IMG/VR virus record: IMGVR_UViG_3300048930_001370
Span: 1 to 48,099 of that record
Length of the DNA: 48,099 bases
Source: a virus
Direction: 5' to 3' (one strand)
The translations under genes were made by a program, and so were the position numbers. Under the pieces are notes generated by a model. The model ran no database searches and was not told where the DNA came from. It was given only the letters and a program-made list of their open reading frames with translations. Shown here piece after piece: positions 9,301-17,427 of the stretch (positions within the stretch are counted from its first letter, which is position 1; each line of letters begins with the position of its first letter).

Positions 9301-9974
9301 TCGCGGGTCTTGGTCTTGCCCGCGGCCATCGTGAACAGGCGATCTGGCGGCGAGCCCGGAAAGTCGAAGCGCAGCGCGTCCGACAGATCGCAGGTGACGA
9401 CGACCGCCTCGTAGTCGACGATGCCGCTGCCCGAGCCGTAGCTGAACGTGCGCGTTTCGGAGGCAACCCGGGTGATGCGGATGTACTGCGAGAACTCGTT
9501 CGCCAAGCCCTCATTGGCGACCAGGTAGAGCGTCTTGCCGATGGCAGGCAGTTCGGCGCCGACGCGCTGGAACAGCTGGATGCTGCGCTGGCCGGTGATG
9601 TGGTTTTCCAGCAGATAGCCGTTCCAGAGCGATCCCTTGTTGAGGTAGGCCTCGATGCGGTCGCGCGCATTGGTGCGCCGGTCGAAGACCTCTTCGGTCG
9701 AGAAGATCGTGACCGCGACGCGTGGATCACTCGGCGCCTCAGCGACGATGACGTTGCCGCCGAGGTAGGTGTCAGTGGTGTCGGTCTGCACGCTGGCGAA
9801 GACCTTGCGCAGGTTGACGCGGCCACCGGCGCGGTCCATCTCCGAGATGTCGTTGAACAGCGAGTTGCTGGTGCCATCGACGATGACGGTCGAGGTGGGC
9901 GCACCGCCGCCTTCGGCGACGTCGTCCATGACCTGGCTGGCAACGAGCTTCACGTCGCCGACGAGAATGGGCAT
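6369..9974 (-). CDS. Large repetitive tail-tip/fibre protein
   Basis: 1201 aa. The N-terminal ~230 residues (MPILVGDVKLVASQVMDDV, then VAVTIFSTEEVFDRRTNARD) form a distinct domain. The rest holds at least six copies of a G-[TA]-[VI]-[NDH]-Y-x-x-G-x-[VI] turn (GTVNYARGQI, GTVNYGSGTV, GTIHYQSGLI, GTVNYATGVV, GAINYATGAV, GAIDYETGVV), encoded near 8930, 8640, 8380, 8050, 7640 and 7395. Each is embedded in an Ig-like or beta-sandwich unit of roughly 85-135 residues with VxYxxG and AWG strands. It lies just after the tape measure and one small gene, the position of tail-tip proteins. The repeats suggest a string of beta domains giving an extended tail appendage. Confidence 0.75.
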   Translation of the reverse strand: MPILVGDVKLVASQVMDDVAEGGGAPTSTVIVDGTSNSLFNDISEMDRAGGRVNLRKVFASVQTDTTDTYLGGNVIVAEAPSDPRVAVTIFSTEEVFDRRTNARDRIEAYLNKGSLWNGYLLENHITGQRSIQLFQRVGAELPAIGKTLYLVANEGLANEFSQYIRITRVASETRTFSYGSGSGIVDYEAVVVTCDLSDALRFDFPGSPPDRLFTMAAGKTKTRDTVVADAAKYCGVVKTTQPIAMGDVAASVSSIFTQLVPSAQTETPLLDLTAGGTSEALVESANGTVSYTTSVGFNASTILSVGNAIQPGTLSITVSGATLTDNGGQLMAGATVIGTVNYARGQIAMATSAPNYGGTKTITFRPAAAPIRVADTAGVRVDIENRAYNYVLTILPSPAPGTLQVSYRAQGKWYDLRDNGAGVLKGSSPEYGVGTVNYGSGTVAVTVGALPDVGSEIVYAWGGKANYFNRSDQTIAPPAVSLQLAQSGITPESVTITWNDGVARTATDDGAGRITGAATGTIHYQSGLIQFTPGALPAGGQTYNVAYTWGPPTEEEFHAPMRDGNGYIDVEVEFDGLIPGTVELEWNLLIETFDYISTTPAELQLVRPVDPIKIVRDDRNGNLKDAQGFLYGTVNYATGVVRFLPDTTVRIPVARYLVTQIGMTRNADGTLVPVYRNVFSHWEYVTAGAAMPIDETAWAKVRYRAAGTSNSVTQPFTASGLALDLTPSFAEAIVPGSVGFTLGGKTYFDRLGSLYYDLNPVTGAATLAGAINYATGAVTLNAWVPGQGTVVQLRSLLTSLDGTPVDEVTFRIPASPVRPSSLQLLATRLTGGTINVSADNHGIIAGAGITGAIDYETGVVRARFGSWVVAAGNEDEIWFDPDGVVVLDGVPKVFKPAPVFADTIKYNAVAYSYLPLDADLIGLDPVRLPQDGRVPIFRMGDFAVIGHTETVGPLTATAGQVVDCHRVRLSRVRVLDANGVVVTAGYTVDLEAGRVTFTDVAGIAQPVTVEHRIEDMAQVSDVQISGRLAFTRQITHDYPTGSCISSALVSGDLRAYVSRLFDQATWNGAFTDALVGNAATATFNDVLAPITVTNAGAITERWAIQFTNTTAFQVIGEHVGVIATGTTANDLAPTNPATGKPYFTLRALGWGSGWAAGNVLRFNTIGALFPVWVVRTIQQGPETVTRDAFTLLVRGDVDRP

Positions 9975-9990
9975 GTGGGTCCTGTGGGTG

Positions 9991-10398
9991 TCAGAGCTGC
10001 AGCAAGCGCAGCGTCAATCGGTAGCGGTCAGCATCGGATCGCGCAGGAAAACCAAGCACGGGCTCGGCCTCGACGCAGACTTCGTCGTGGCGGAAGGCGA
10101 CCTCGAAACTGCGGCCATCGTGCAGGCGCAATTCGAAGCGCCCGTCCTCGGCGGTCAGCGGTACCGCCGCCCAGGCATGCAGCGTCACCACCGTCGCGCG
10201 TGTGACCCAGGCCATGTCGAAAGCGCCTTCCAGCGTGATCGGCCTGCCGGCTTGCCGCGTGGCCGACTGCACCAGCAACGCGCCGGTGATGAGGTAGCTC
10301 GTCGACGCCACAGGGGGTGTCCACGCGTGCTCGTCGACCCAGAGCAAATCATCGGGAAGCGCCAGGACATCGCCGCTGGCGAGGTGTTCGAGTTGCAT
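9991..10398 (-). CDS. Small tail protein downstream of the tape measure
   Basis: 135 aa starting MQLEHLASGDVLALPDDL. Alternating strands such as YLITGALLVQSAT and RFELRLHDGRSFEVAFRH, and an ending YRLTLRLLQL. It sits between the tape measure and the large repetitive protein, where lambda has tail-tip genes M and L. Family not recognised; role as distal tail or tip adaptor is inferred from position. Confidence 0.62.
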   Translation of the reverse strand: MQLEHLASGDVLALPDDLLWVDEHAWTPPVASTSYLITGALLVQSATRQAGRPITLEGAFDMAWVTRATVVTLHAWAAVPLTAEDGRFELRLHDGRSFEVAFRHDEVCVEAEPVLGFPARSDADRYRLTLRLLQL

Positions 10399-10408
10399 GA
10401 GGATCGGA

Positions 10409-13400
10409 TCAGCGCGTCCGGGTGCGCGCAGCGTTCAGCAAGTGCAGCAGCCGAGCCTCGTCGTGCTCATCGATGCTGGCCGCCACCTTGTGCGCTCCGG
10501 CTGCCAGTTCCACGCGTACGGTGCGCGTGGGCCTTCCTTCGCCGAGCATGGCGGGACGCGTCACGGCAGGGCCCACCGGCTTCACGAGTCCGCCACTCGC
10601 ATAGCCCTGTACGCCGCGCAGGGTTCGTGCCGCGAGCGCCTGGGTCGGCGCAGACATTCGGTTGATGGCCTCGAAGAAGCCCGCGCCGAACTTCGCCACC
10701 GTCGACCGATTCACCACGTACTCGCCCGGCGTCAGCAGCGCCGGTACGGTGTCCGAGGATGCGATGCCACCGCGCGCGAAGAACTGGCCCTCCAGGCTCT
10801 CCATGTAGGTGATCAGGTCGCGCTCGAGGTCCTTGCCGACGAGCAGCGCCTGCGCCATCGCCGAGCGCCAGCGGCGCTTGATGCCCTCGACCATGCCGCC
10901 TTCGAGGCCGGTCAGCGTCTTGATGCCGAGCAGCGGCTCCAGGTAGCGCTTGTCCACGCTGGCCTGCTGGCCGTAGTGGCGTTCGGTGTTGAACCGGAAC
11001 AAGGGACTGATCGCCGCGCCACCTGACCGGGCCAAGGCCGAGGCGTAGCTCATCATGCCCTGGTAGCCCAACTCGACGAGCTTCAGGGCTTCGACGACCG
11101 AACGATTTCGCTTGGGGCGCTCGGGTGGCGCGCGATTCGGCGCGGAGGGCGGTGACGGGGGCTCGGGCGAAATCCCGGCCGGGCCACCACTGGCAAACCG
11201 CGCGACCTTCGTCAGACGCGCCAGAGCCGCGATGCCGTACTTGCGCACGGCCGCCTTGCGGATCACGAACGCGCCCGCATCGAGCGTGCGCGGCACGGTG
11301 TCCTGGTCGCCAGAGCCCGGCACCTTGCCGCCCGCCATGCGCGGGAACAAGGGCAGAACCTGGCCACCGCTGGCAAAGCGCGGAAGCCCACGACCCACCA
11401 GGCCGCCGGTGGCGTTGGTCTCGACCTTGGTGACGTAGATCGTGTGCGTGCTAGTGGTGTGCATGCCAGCGAGGCTCATGACCTCGGCCCGGGCGGCATC
11501 GGCGTTGTGCTGGACCAGATGGCGCGATTCGGTCTGCAGCTGCGCCAGCGCGCCGATCTGGCGCTCGACGTTGGTGACGGCGGCCTGGGCCTTCTCCGTC
11601 GACACCTTGAGTTCGAACTGTGCAGACTCGTTGGCGTAGGCCTTGAGTCGGTCGAGCGCTTCCTGCGCCTTGCTGAAATCGGCGTTCACCGGCAGGGTCT
11701 GGCCTTCCTTGAGGCGCTGCTCGTAGTCGCGCAGGGTCTGCTCGGCCTCCTGCAGATCCGCCTGGATCTTCAGCAGGTACTCCTTCTCCTCCAGCGCCGC
11801 ATCCAGTCGCTCGAGGGCCTCATCGAGACGCTCGGTGTCGGCTCGAACGGTAACGGTGAGGCCGTCGCGGAGCTTGGCCGTGAGCGAATCAATCTGCGAT
11901 TCGGTATCGGCCAGGGTGCGCTGGATTTCGCTGCGCGCCGAACGCGCGGCATCGGCGGCGCTGCGATGCGCCTGCGCTTCGGCGTCCAGTGCTCGATTCA
12001 GAATCTCCTCGGCCTCGCGGATGCGGTCGATGGATTGGCGCACGCCGTCCTTACCTTGGGCGATCTGCTGATCGGCCTCGCGCGCCTTGGCCGCCATCTG
12101 CGCGCGCAATTCATTGGCCTGCTGCATCAGGCTGTTGGCGGTGTCGAACTCCTTGCGGGCGCTGGCTTCGCGCGCCTGCGCCTGCAGTTGCGCGACCTGC
12201 GTCGCCGTTTGCTCGGCCTGCTGGCGCGCCTGCTCGCCCCGCTTGGCCTCGGCCGATTGCGTGTTGGCGACCTGGACCGCCAGGTCCATCGCCTTTTGCG
12301 CCAACTGCCGCGCCTGCTCGAACTCGCCTTGGGCGAGGGCTTCGCGCGCCTTTTGCTGCAGCTCGGCAATCTGGCGCTTGCGGTCCTCGGTGGCCTCGTA
12401 CTCGCTCATGCCCTGACGACGGATCTCGCGGATGCGTTCCTCCGTCGTCATCGTCAGCTGACGCTTGGCCTCCTCGATGCGCTGGACTTCGGCGAGGTGG
12501 CGATTGACCTCGGCGTTCAACGCATCGATGTGCTGGCGGTACTCGCCCAGCGCCTGCACCAAGGTCTGCCGTTTGGTCGCGAGAATGTCGTTCTCGACGC
12601 GCTGGACATTGGCCAGGCGCTCGTCCTCGGTTTGCCCCTGGCGCGCCGCGGCCTCACGCCGGGCGGTGGATTCGGCATCGATCAGCTGCAGGACCTGGGT
12701 TGCGGCCTGCTGGCGCAGCGTTGCCTGCTGGGTCAGGGCATCGGATAGGTTCTTCGTCGATTCGATGATGCGCTCCCGCTCCGTGGTGCGGGTGGTCTGC
12801 AGCTCCGCCTGTTCCTGCGCAAAGCGTTCCTTCACCGCGGCGACCTGCTGCTGCAGGTTTGCTTCGACCAGAGCGGTGAAGCCCTTGTAGGCCTCGGCCA
12901 TCTTGGCGGTGGCATCGTTGACCGTGCCGGAAGCTGCACCTGCTGCCTGTTCGACTTCACCGAGGCGGGTCTTCAGCTTCTCGACCGCGCCGTGGACCGC
13001 TTCGATGCCGCGGCCAACGGCCTCTTGCGTGCCCTGCCGCACGGCCTCCAGTCGCTTGGCGATCTCTTCGGCCGCGCTTGCCGCGGTGTTCATCGCGCCC
13101 TTGGCGGCTTCGCTGCCTTGCTGGGCGTCGGCGTACATGTCGCGGAAGATCTGGTTCATTTCCGCGAGGCGCGCTTCGTGACGTGCGGTGGCCTCGGCCA
13201 TCGTGTCACCGGTGAAGATCGCGGCGAACGACTCCCATTGGTACTGCAGGTACTCGATGCTCTTCATGAGCACCTCGACCATGGCCACACCCGCCACGCG
13301 GACGACCGCGAACTTCTCGCGCAGCCAGGTGCCGATCTCCCAGCCGATGATCGCGGCGGCCAGCACCGCGAACGCCGCCCGTAGCTTGCCGACCGTGGCG

Positions 13401-14452
13401 ATGGCATTGGCCAACGACAGGTTTGCCGCCGCCCACGCTGCGCTGGTCGTGGTCGCCGCGGTGACGGCGGCGGCACCCGCGGTCTGCCAGGCGATGATGA
13501 GTGCCGGGATCATCCGGTAGATCAAGACGCCGAGGCCGATCTCGGCCACGCGCGTCAGCCAGCGCATCACGGTATCGAGATTGTCCGCGAGCCATGTCAG
13601 CGCTTCGGCGAGCCTCTTGGTGAATCCGGTGGACTCGTCGACGCGACTGATCCACTGGCCGAAGGCATTGGTGAGGCGCGTGAACGCCGCACTGACCGTC
13701 TGCGGCAGCTGCGTGTATTCGGCTGCGAGCACGTCCTTCTGGCTCATCAGCGCATCGATGACGACATCGGCGGTCAACTGACCTTCCTCGGCGAGCTTGC
13801 GCAGGCGACCGATCGGCACATCGAGACCATCGGCCAGCGCCTTGGCCAGCCGCGGACTGTTCTCGACGACCGAGTTGAACTCCTCACCGCGCAGCACGCC
13901 GGCCGAGAGCGCTTGCCCGAATTGCAGCAAGGAGGACTGCGATTCGGCCGCCGAGGCGCCCGAGATCCGCAGCGCTTGGGAGATGCTCTCGGTGAGCTCG
14001 ATGGCCTGCTGCTGCTCGCCGCCCAACTGGCGCACGGCCTGCTGCAGCTTGCCGTAGAGCGTCGCCGTTTCCTGGATCGGCACGCCGATGCGCTGCGCGA
14101 CTGCGAAGAGTTCGCGCTGTGCGGTCACGTACTCGCGCTGCCCGGCAGTCGCCAGCGACAGGCGCGCAGACATCATGTTCCAGGCATCGGCGACCCGGAT
14201 CAGTTCCTGAACTTGGCCGGCCGCCCAGTTGATCGTCAGGAAGGCGAGCAGTTGGGTCTTGGCGCGCGCGATCTGATCGCCGAAGGCCGACATGCCGGCC
14301 TTGACCTCGGCCATGCCGGCCGCGGCCTTGTCTCCGGCGGTCTTGGCGCTGGACGCCAGTTCACCCAGGCTGCGCTCGGCTGAAGTGATCGCGCGCTTGA
14401 GACCCTCGTCGGCGCCATCGAGCGCGACGAGGACCGAGATGCGTTTGGCCAC
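10409..14452 (-). CDS. Tail tape measure protein
   Basis: 1347 aa, GTG start 3 nt after the previous stop. N-terminal residues about 50-230 carry the tape-measure signature region (VADAWNMMSARLSLATA, SISQALRISGASAAESQSSL, RGEEFNSVVENSPRLAKALA). Hydrophobic segments lie around 305-390 (GLGVLIYRMIPALIIAWQTA, AFAVLAAAIIGWEIGTWL). A long Ala/Gln/Glu/Arg-rich coiled coil fills about 430-1000, and Gly-rich FASGG repeats mark the C-terminus, including DTVPRTLDAGAFVIRK and a second copy DTVPALLTPGEYVVNR. It sets tail length and is ejected with DNA. At about 0.15 nm per residue the tail would be near 200 nm, if the ruler rule holds. Confidence 0.93.
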   Translation of the reverse strand: MAKRISVLVALDGADEGLKRAITSAERSLGELASSAKTAGDKAAAGMAEVKAGMSAFGDQIARAKTQLLAFLTINWAAGQVQELIRVADAWNMMSARLSLATAGQREYVTAQRELFAVAQRIGVPIQETATLYGKLQQAVRQLGGEQQQAIELTESISQALRISGASAAESQSSLLQFGQALSAGVLRGEEFNSVVENSPRLAKALADGLDVPIGRLRKLAEEGQLTADVVIDALMSQKDVLAAEYTQLPQTVSAAFTRLTNAFGQWISRVDESTGFTKRLAEALTWLADNLDTVMRWLTRVAEIGLGVLIYRMIPALIIAWQTAGAAAVTAATTTSAAWAAANLSLANAIATVGKLRAAFAVLAAAIIGWEIGTWLREKFAVVRVAGVAMVEVLMKSIEYLQYQWESFAAIFTGDTMAEATARHEARLAEMNQIFRDMYADAQQGSEAAKGAMNTAASAAEEIAKRLEAVRQGTQEAVGRGIEAVHGAVEKLKTRLGEVEQAAGAASGTVNDATAKMAEAYKGFTALVEANLQQQVAAVKERFAQEQAELQTTRTTERERIIESTKNLSDALTQQATLRQQAATQVLQLIDAESTARREAAARQGQTEDERLANVQRVENDILATKRQTLVQALGEYRQHIDALNAEVNRHLAEVQRIEEAKRQLTMTTEERIREIRRQGMSEYEATEDRKRQIAELQQKAREALAQGEFEQARQLAQKAMDLAVQVANTQSAEAKRGEQARQQAEQTATQVAQLQAQAREASARKEFDTANSLMQQANELRAQMAAKAREADQQIAQGKDGVRQSIDRIREAEEILNRALDAEAQAHRSAADAARSARSEIQRTLADTESQIDSLTAKLRDGLTVTVRADTERLDEALERLDAALEEKEYLLKIQADLQEAEQTLRDYEQRLKEGQTLPVNADFSKAQEALDRLKAYANESAQFELKVSTEKAQAAVTNVERQIGALAQLQTESRHLVQHNADAARAEVMSLAGMHTTSTHTIYVTKVETNATGGLVGRGLPRFASGGQVLPLFPRMAGGKVPGSGDQDTVPRTLDAGAFVIRKAAVRKYGIAALARLTKVARFASGGPAGISPEPPSPPSAPNRAPPERPKRNRSVVEALKLVELGYQGMMSYASALARSGGAAISPLFRFNTERHYGQQASVDKRYLEPLLGIKTLTGLEGGMVEGIKRRWRSAMAQALLVGKDLERDLITYMESLEGQFFARGGIASSDTVPALLTPGEYVVNRSTVAKFGAGFFEAINRMSAPTQALAARTLRGVQGYASGGLVKPVGPAVTRPAMLGEGRPTRTVRVELAAGAHKVAASIDEHDEARLLHLLNAARTRTR

Positions 14453-14455
14453 GGC

Positions 14456-15100
14456 TTAGTCCAGCGTCTCGATCTGCTGCTGGATCGCCGCCGACAGCCG
14501 CGGGATGTGGCCCGCGACCAGGCGCTCGATGTTCAGGCGCTTGCGCAGCGCCACGCGCGGCACCAGGACGGCGATGGGGATGTCGTCGCCGCGCTTGAGC
14601 TTGCCGATGCCTTCGGCCTTGCGGTAGCGGCGCTTGAAGCCGGCGAGCGTGCGGTCGTGGTCCTTGATGTTCTCGGCCATCAGCACGATGTTTCCTCGCT
14701 TGTTCTTGATGAAGTAGGCATTGCCGCCCCGCATGAGGGCGGCGATCTGAGCTTTGAACTTCTTGCGCCCAACCCGCCCGTGCAGAGGGATCAGCATTCG
14801 GCCGTTGATGCGGGTGCCGTACTCGTGCACGCCGGCCCAACTGATGCCCGAGCCCACGTACAGCGCCGGCAGCCGGTTCTTGTCGCGGTCGAGCACCTTG
14901 GTGGTGAAGCCTTTGACGAAGGACTTCTTCACCACGGTTAGGCTGCTGGCGACGTGAGCGCGCACGGCTTGCTTCACCTCGCTGGCTTGCGAGCCGATCC
15001 CTCGTGCGACCGCCTTGTGCGCTTGGGCGCGGAACTCGCCGCCCCAGCGGCGCAACTGCGCCTTGGCCGCGGCACTATCGAGGAGGATCGAGATGCGCAT
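14456..15100 (-). CDS. Tail completion/minor tail protein (gpZ or DUF6441-like)
   Basis: 214 aa starting MRISILLDSAAAKAQLRRW. It is highly basic with an internal Gly-rich LYVGSGISWAGVHEYG motif (Tyr/His/Glu/Tyr-Gly) that recurs in head-tail and tail-completion proteins (the HEYG block). It lies between tail chaperone and tape measure. The reading start overlaps the end of the frameshifted GT product by 26 nt. Best described as a minor tail protein; DUF6441 is a recollection, not a search result. Confidence 0.6.
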   Translation of the reverse strand: MRISILLDSAAAKAQLRRWGGEFRAQAHKAVARGIGSQASEVKQAVRAHVASSLTVVKKSFVKGFTTKVLDRDKNRLPALYVGSGISWAGVHEYGTRINGRMLIPLHGRVGRKKFKAQIAALMRGGNAYFIKNKRGNIVLMAENIKDHDRTLAGFKRRYRKAEGIGKLKRGDDIPIAVLVPRVALRKRLNIERLVAGHIPRLSAAIQQQIETLD

Positions 15101-15685
15101 GCGTGGTCAGGCGGTCGAGGGTCTGGTCGAGGTGGCGGCCATCGCCGCGGGTCCCCACGGCGATCAGGGACAACAGGCGCGCGTCGTGCGCGGCCTGGGA
15201 CCGGCTGACCGCCGCCAGGAAGCCGCGCACCTGCGCCAAGGTGTAGTCGTGGATGTCGCTGAGGCGGTGGCCGTGGCCGATCAGGGACTGGGCGGCGTCG
15301 AACCAGTTGGTGTCGTCGCGTCGCCCACTTGGGCGAACAGCGCGGTGATGCGCGGCATCACCTGGCGGGTAAAAAAATCCGCGTTGACCTCGATGACCGT
15401 GGATGCGAGCAGCACCGCCTCATCGGCGTCGAGGTCATCGACCCACTCACGCGGCTTACCGACCGCAATCCCGATGGCCGACAACAGATCGCTACCGCGC
15501 TCGCCGATCACCGCCCACCAATCAATGCCCGCCCCGGTGACTTGCTGCATGACCGGGGTGATCGCGCGCAGGAAGCCGGGCAACTGGCCGACCTTCAGCG
15601 GCTTGACGGTCAGGGTCTCGCCCGCAACGGTCAGGGACACGCCTTGCGGGATGAGTTTCTCCAGTTCGCTCATGGTCGTGCTCAC
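15075..15685 (-). CDS. Tail assembly chaperone GT, -1 frameshift product
   Basis: After codon 105 of G, ribosomes that slip -1 on T-TTT-TTT (15377-15371) continue into an open frame of 98 codons to TAG at 15075-15077, giving 203 aa. The extension begins YPPGDAAHHRAVRPSG and contains WFDAAQSLIGHGHRLSDI and YTLAQVRGFLAAV, which looks like a real folded domain. No independent start with a good ribosome site was seen for it. The G/GT arrangement is known from lambda and most long-tailed phages: G coats the tape measure and the T part recruits tail tube subunits. The slip is predicted from sequence and not shown experimentally. Confidence 0.85.
15281..15685 (-). CDS. Tail assembly chaperone G
   Basis: 134 aa, acidic and helical (MSELEKLIPQGVSLTVAG, then VDDLDADEAVLLASTVIEV). 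The start at 15685 is GTG overlapping the tube stop (GTGA); an in-frame ATG four codons later is an alternative. It lies directly between tube and tape measure genes as expected for gpG. The zero-frame product ends in a low-complexity TTPTGSTPPSP tail, which looks like the short read-through end of the unshifted protein. See the separate GT entry. Confidence 0.85.
   Translation of the reverse strand: MSTTMSELEKLIPQGVSLTVAGETLTVKPLKVGQLPGFLRAITPVMQQVTGAGIDWWAVIGERGSDLLSAIGIAVGKPREWVDDLDADEAVLLASTVIEVNADFFTRQVMPRITALFAQVGDATTPTGSTPPSP
15371..15377 (-). other. Programmed -1 ribosomal frameshift slippery site
   Basis: Seven T residues on the coding strand placed exactly as X-XXY-YYZ: third base of GAT (codon 103), then TTT TTT (codons 104 and 105). 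This is the ideal phase for tandem tRNA slippage. The -1 frame is open from here to 15075 and codes for a plausible tail-chaperone extension. A homopolymer this long is otherwise rare in this G+C-rich sequence. Confidence 0.85.
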
Positions 15686-16434
15686 AGCTGCACGATCCGG
15701 CCGAACTGGCCCAGCAGCGCGTCGAAGGGCTTGGTCGTATCGGCGAGCAGCGAGCCTTCCAGCTCGAACTTGTTGTACTCGTCCGAGATGAACGAGATCT
15801 CCTTCAGCGGATCGAAGGCGACGCGGTAGAGCTCGACCAAAACCTTGGCGTTGCCTTGGGCGGTGTTGATGCCTTCCAGGCGCAAGAAGCGCTCGGGCAG
15901 TGCCTGCGTGAAGATGCCGATCTCGGTCGCGGTGCCGAAGGTGTAGCTGGCCTTGAACGGCGGCGTGAAGCCGGTGATGTCCAGAAACTGGAGGGCACCG
16001 AAGTCGGTATCGGCCGTGTAGTGCGTGCCGGCCGTCAGGGTCGCGGGGCTCGCGGCCGAATCGGTCAGCACCAGCGCGGCCACCTTGGGGTGGGCGAGGA
16101 AATAGCGGTCGCCGACGATGGGCAGCGGGCCGCCGACCGGTTCATCGGTGACCGAGCCACCCGCGCCGGTGACGTGGTTGCCGTACAGCGCGAGCGCGAG
16201 GTTCTCCTTGGTGAACTCCTCGATGGTCAGGTTCACCGTCGCCGACTTCTGCTTGACCATGCGGTGGTCGAGCGAGCGCTGGCCGGTCTGGCTCTCGAAG
16301 TGTTCGAGCACATCGGTTTTGAGCGAGAGCTTGAGCTCGGCGACGTTGCCTGGCGAGCGCACCTCGAGCGGATTGCCGGCGAGATCGCGCTTGCCGAGGT
16401 AAACGCGGCCCTGAAAACTGGCGTAGGTACTCAT
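15682..16434 (-). CDS. Major tail tube protein
   Basis: 250 aa starting MSTYASFQGRVYLGKRDLAG. Features typical of siphophage tube proteins: early LKLSLKTDVLEHFES strand pattern, TVNLTIEEFTKENLALALYG, a loop insert AALVLTDSAASPATLTAGTHY, and a C-terminal IGIFTQALPERFLRLEGIN plus KVLVELYRVAFDPLKEIS. It forms the stacked rings of the tail around the tape measure. It comes just before the G/GT chaperones and overlaps the DUF7210-like gene by 4 nt. No Ig-like decoration domain is visible at the C-terminus. Confidence 0.85.
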   Translation of the reverse strand: MSTYASFQGRVYLGKRDLAGNPLEVRSPGNVAELKLSLKTDVLEHFESQTGQRSLDHRMVKQKSATVNLTIEEFTKENLALALYGNHVTGAGGSVTDEPVGGPLPIVGDRYFLAHPKVAALVLTDSAASPATLTAGTHYTADTDFGALQFLDITGFTPPFKASYTFGTATEIGIFTQALPERFLRLEGINTAQGNAKVLVELYRVAFDPLKEISFISDEYNKFELEGSLLADTTKPFDALLGQFGRIVQL

Positions 16435-16670
16435 GCTTTGGGTTCCTTGATGCGGTGGGTGGTCTTGGTCGGGGCGGTCGCCGAGGCGGCATCGGCGCCG
16501 ACTTCCTCGTAGTCCTTCTCCAGCGGGGATCGCGCTGCGGCAGCGTCGCGTTGCGCGATACCTTGGGCGATCAGCCAGTCGGCCGTGGTGGGCGACACCG
16601 TGAGGCGGTCGCCAGGGGAATGCGCCTTGCCCGCATGGGAATGGGGGCGCAGCAGAACGAGCGGGGTCAT
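16431..16670 (-). CDS. Small DUF7210-like phage protein
   Basis: 79 aa. The start TPLVLLRPHSHAGKAHSPGD followed by LTVSPTTADWLIAQGIAQRD matches the small DUF7210 type of phage proteins (a hydrophobic strand, HxHAG, then D-x-WLI-x-x-GIA), seen near tail or head genes. The C-terminal part is disordered and charged. It overlaps the tube start as ATGA and is 4 nt from the terminator gene. Function unknown. Confidence 0.72.
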   Translation of the reverse strand: MTPLVLLRPHSHAGKAHSPGDRLTVSPTTADWLIAQGIAQRDAAAARSPLEKDYEEVGADAASATAPTKTTHRIKEPKA

Positions 16671-16674
16671 GGGG

Positions 16675-17121
16675 TCATCCTTGGATGGCCAGGTCTTGGG
16701 CCAGGGTTCGGTAGGTGATGGCGTAGCGCGCCGGCAGCGCGACCACGAGCGTGTCGGCCTCCTCGATCTCGAATTCGCCGTCCTGCTCGCGGATGCCGAG
16801 CGCCAGATCGCCGAGCGTGCCGTCGCGCATCAGCGCGGCATGGGCGACGGTGAGCAGGCGATCGGCCTCGGACTCGGGGACGGCCGGTGGCACCGCGCGA
16901 GCGAGCGCCACCAGCCGGATCGTCAGCTGCCGGGTGACGCGGTCATTGGCGCGCTCGGTGATGGCATCGGCCTCGGGGAAGACGACGAGCGCTGGAGACT
17001 CATCGCGGGTGATCGCCACCGCGGGCGAGCGATGCACGCTGGCACCGAGCGCCTGCGCCGGGCCACGCACGGCATCGAGCACCGCGAGCAGGATTCGCTC
17101 GCGCACAGAGTTCGCCGCCAT
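16675..17121 (-). CDS. Tail terminator (gpU-like)
   Basis: 148 aa starting MAANSVRERILLAVLDAVRG. The plan fits tail terminators: N-terminal helix, a strand with ALVVFPEADAITERAND, then RQLTIRLVALARAV and a helix EADRLLTVAHAALMRD followed by short C-terminal strands (EADTLVVALPARYAITYRTL). It caps the tail tube and joins it to the head. Position between head-tail joining and tube genes supports this. Confidence 0.75.
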   Translation of the reverse strand: MAANSVRERILLAVLDAVRGPAQALGASVHRSPAVAITRDESPALVVFPEADAITERANDRVTRQLTIRLVALARAVPPAVPESEADRLLTVAHAALMRDGTLGDLALGIREQDGEFEIEEADTLVVALPARYAITYRTLAQDLAIQG

Positions 17122-17124
17122 GAA

Positions 17125-17427
17125 TCAGATCCGCGAGAGACGCGCGCGGCGTTCGGAGCCATCGCCGACCGACCGCAGATCGCGCACCTGGAAGGCGATG
17201 CCGTCGATCACGACACCATCGCGCACAGCGATGCCGACGAACGCCGAGGTCGGAAACGTCATCTCGAAGTCGGTGCCGAGCGCGAGGCCGTCGAGCATCG
17301 TCGTGTCCGGCGCCGAGAAGCCCACCGGACGACTCTGCGGGGCGCTGCCGTCGGCTGGTTGCCAGACAGCCGTCTTGAGCAGCCCCGCGCGCGCAGCGGC
17401 GGCGAAGATCTGTTCGACGAAGCCCAT
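17125..17427 (-). CDS. Head-tail joining protein (FII-like)
   Basis: 100 aa starting MGFVEQIFAAAARAGLLKTA. The short beta-rich protein contains RPVGFSAPDTTMLDGLALG, FVGIAVRDGVVIDGIAFQVRD and an ARLSRI end, the usual pattern of small head-tail joining proteins (lambda FII or the Gifsy-2 type). The ATG at 17425-17427 overlaps the capsid stop as ATGA, which fixes the start; a longer frame to 17466 overlaps the capsid gene. Confidence 0.75.
   Translation of the reverse strand: MGFVEQIFAAAARAGLLKTAVWQPADGSAPQSRPVGFSAPDTTMLDGLALGTDFEMTFPTSAFVGIAVRDGVVIDGIAFQVRDLRSVGDGSERRARLSRI

Noticed and set aside
11444-12748. 434-codon plus-strand frame within the tape measure
   Set aside because: It is a Leu/Arg-rich antisense reading of a coiled coil. 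The minus-strand tape measure frame has clear family signatures and covers the same bases.
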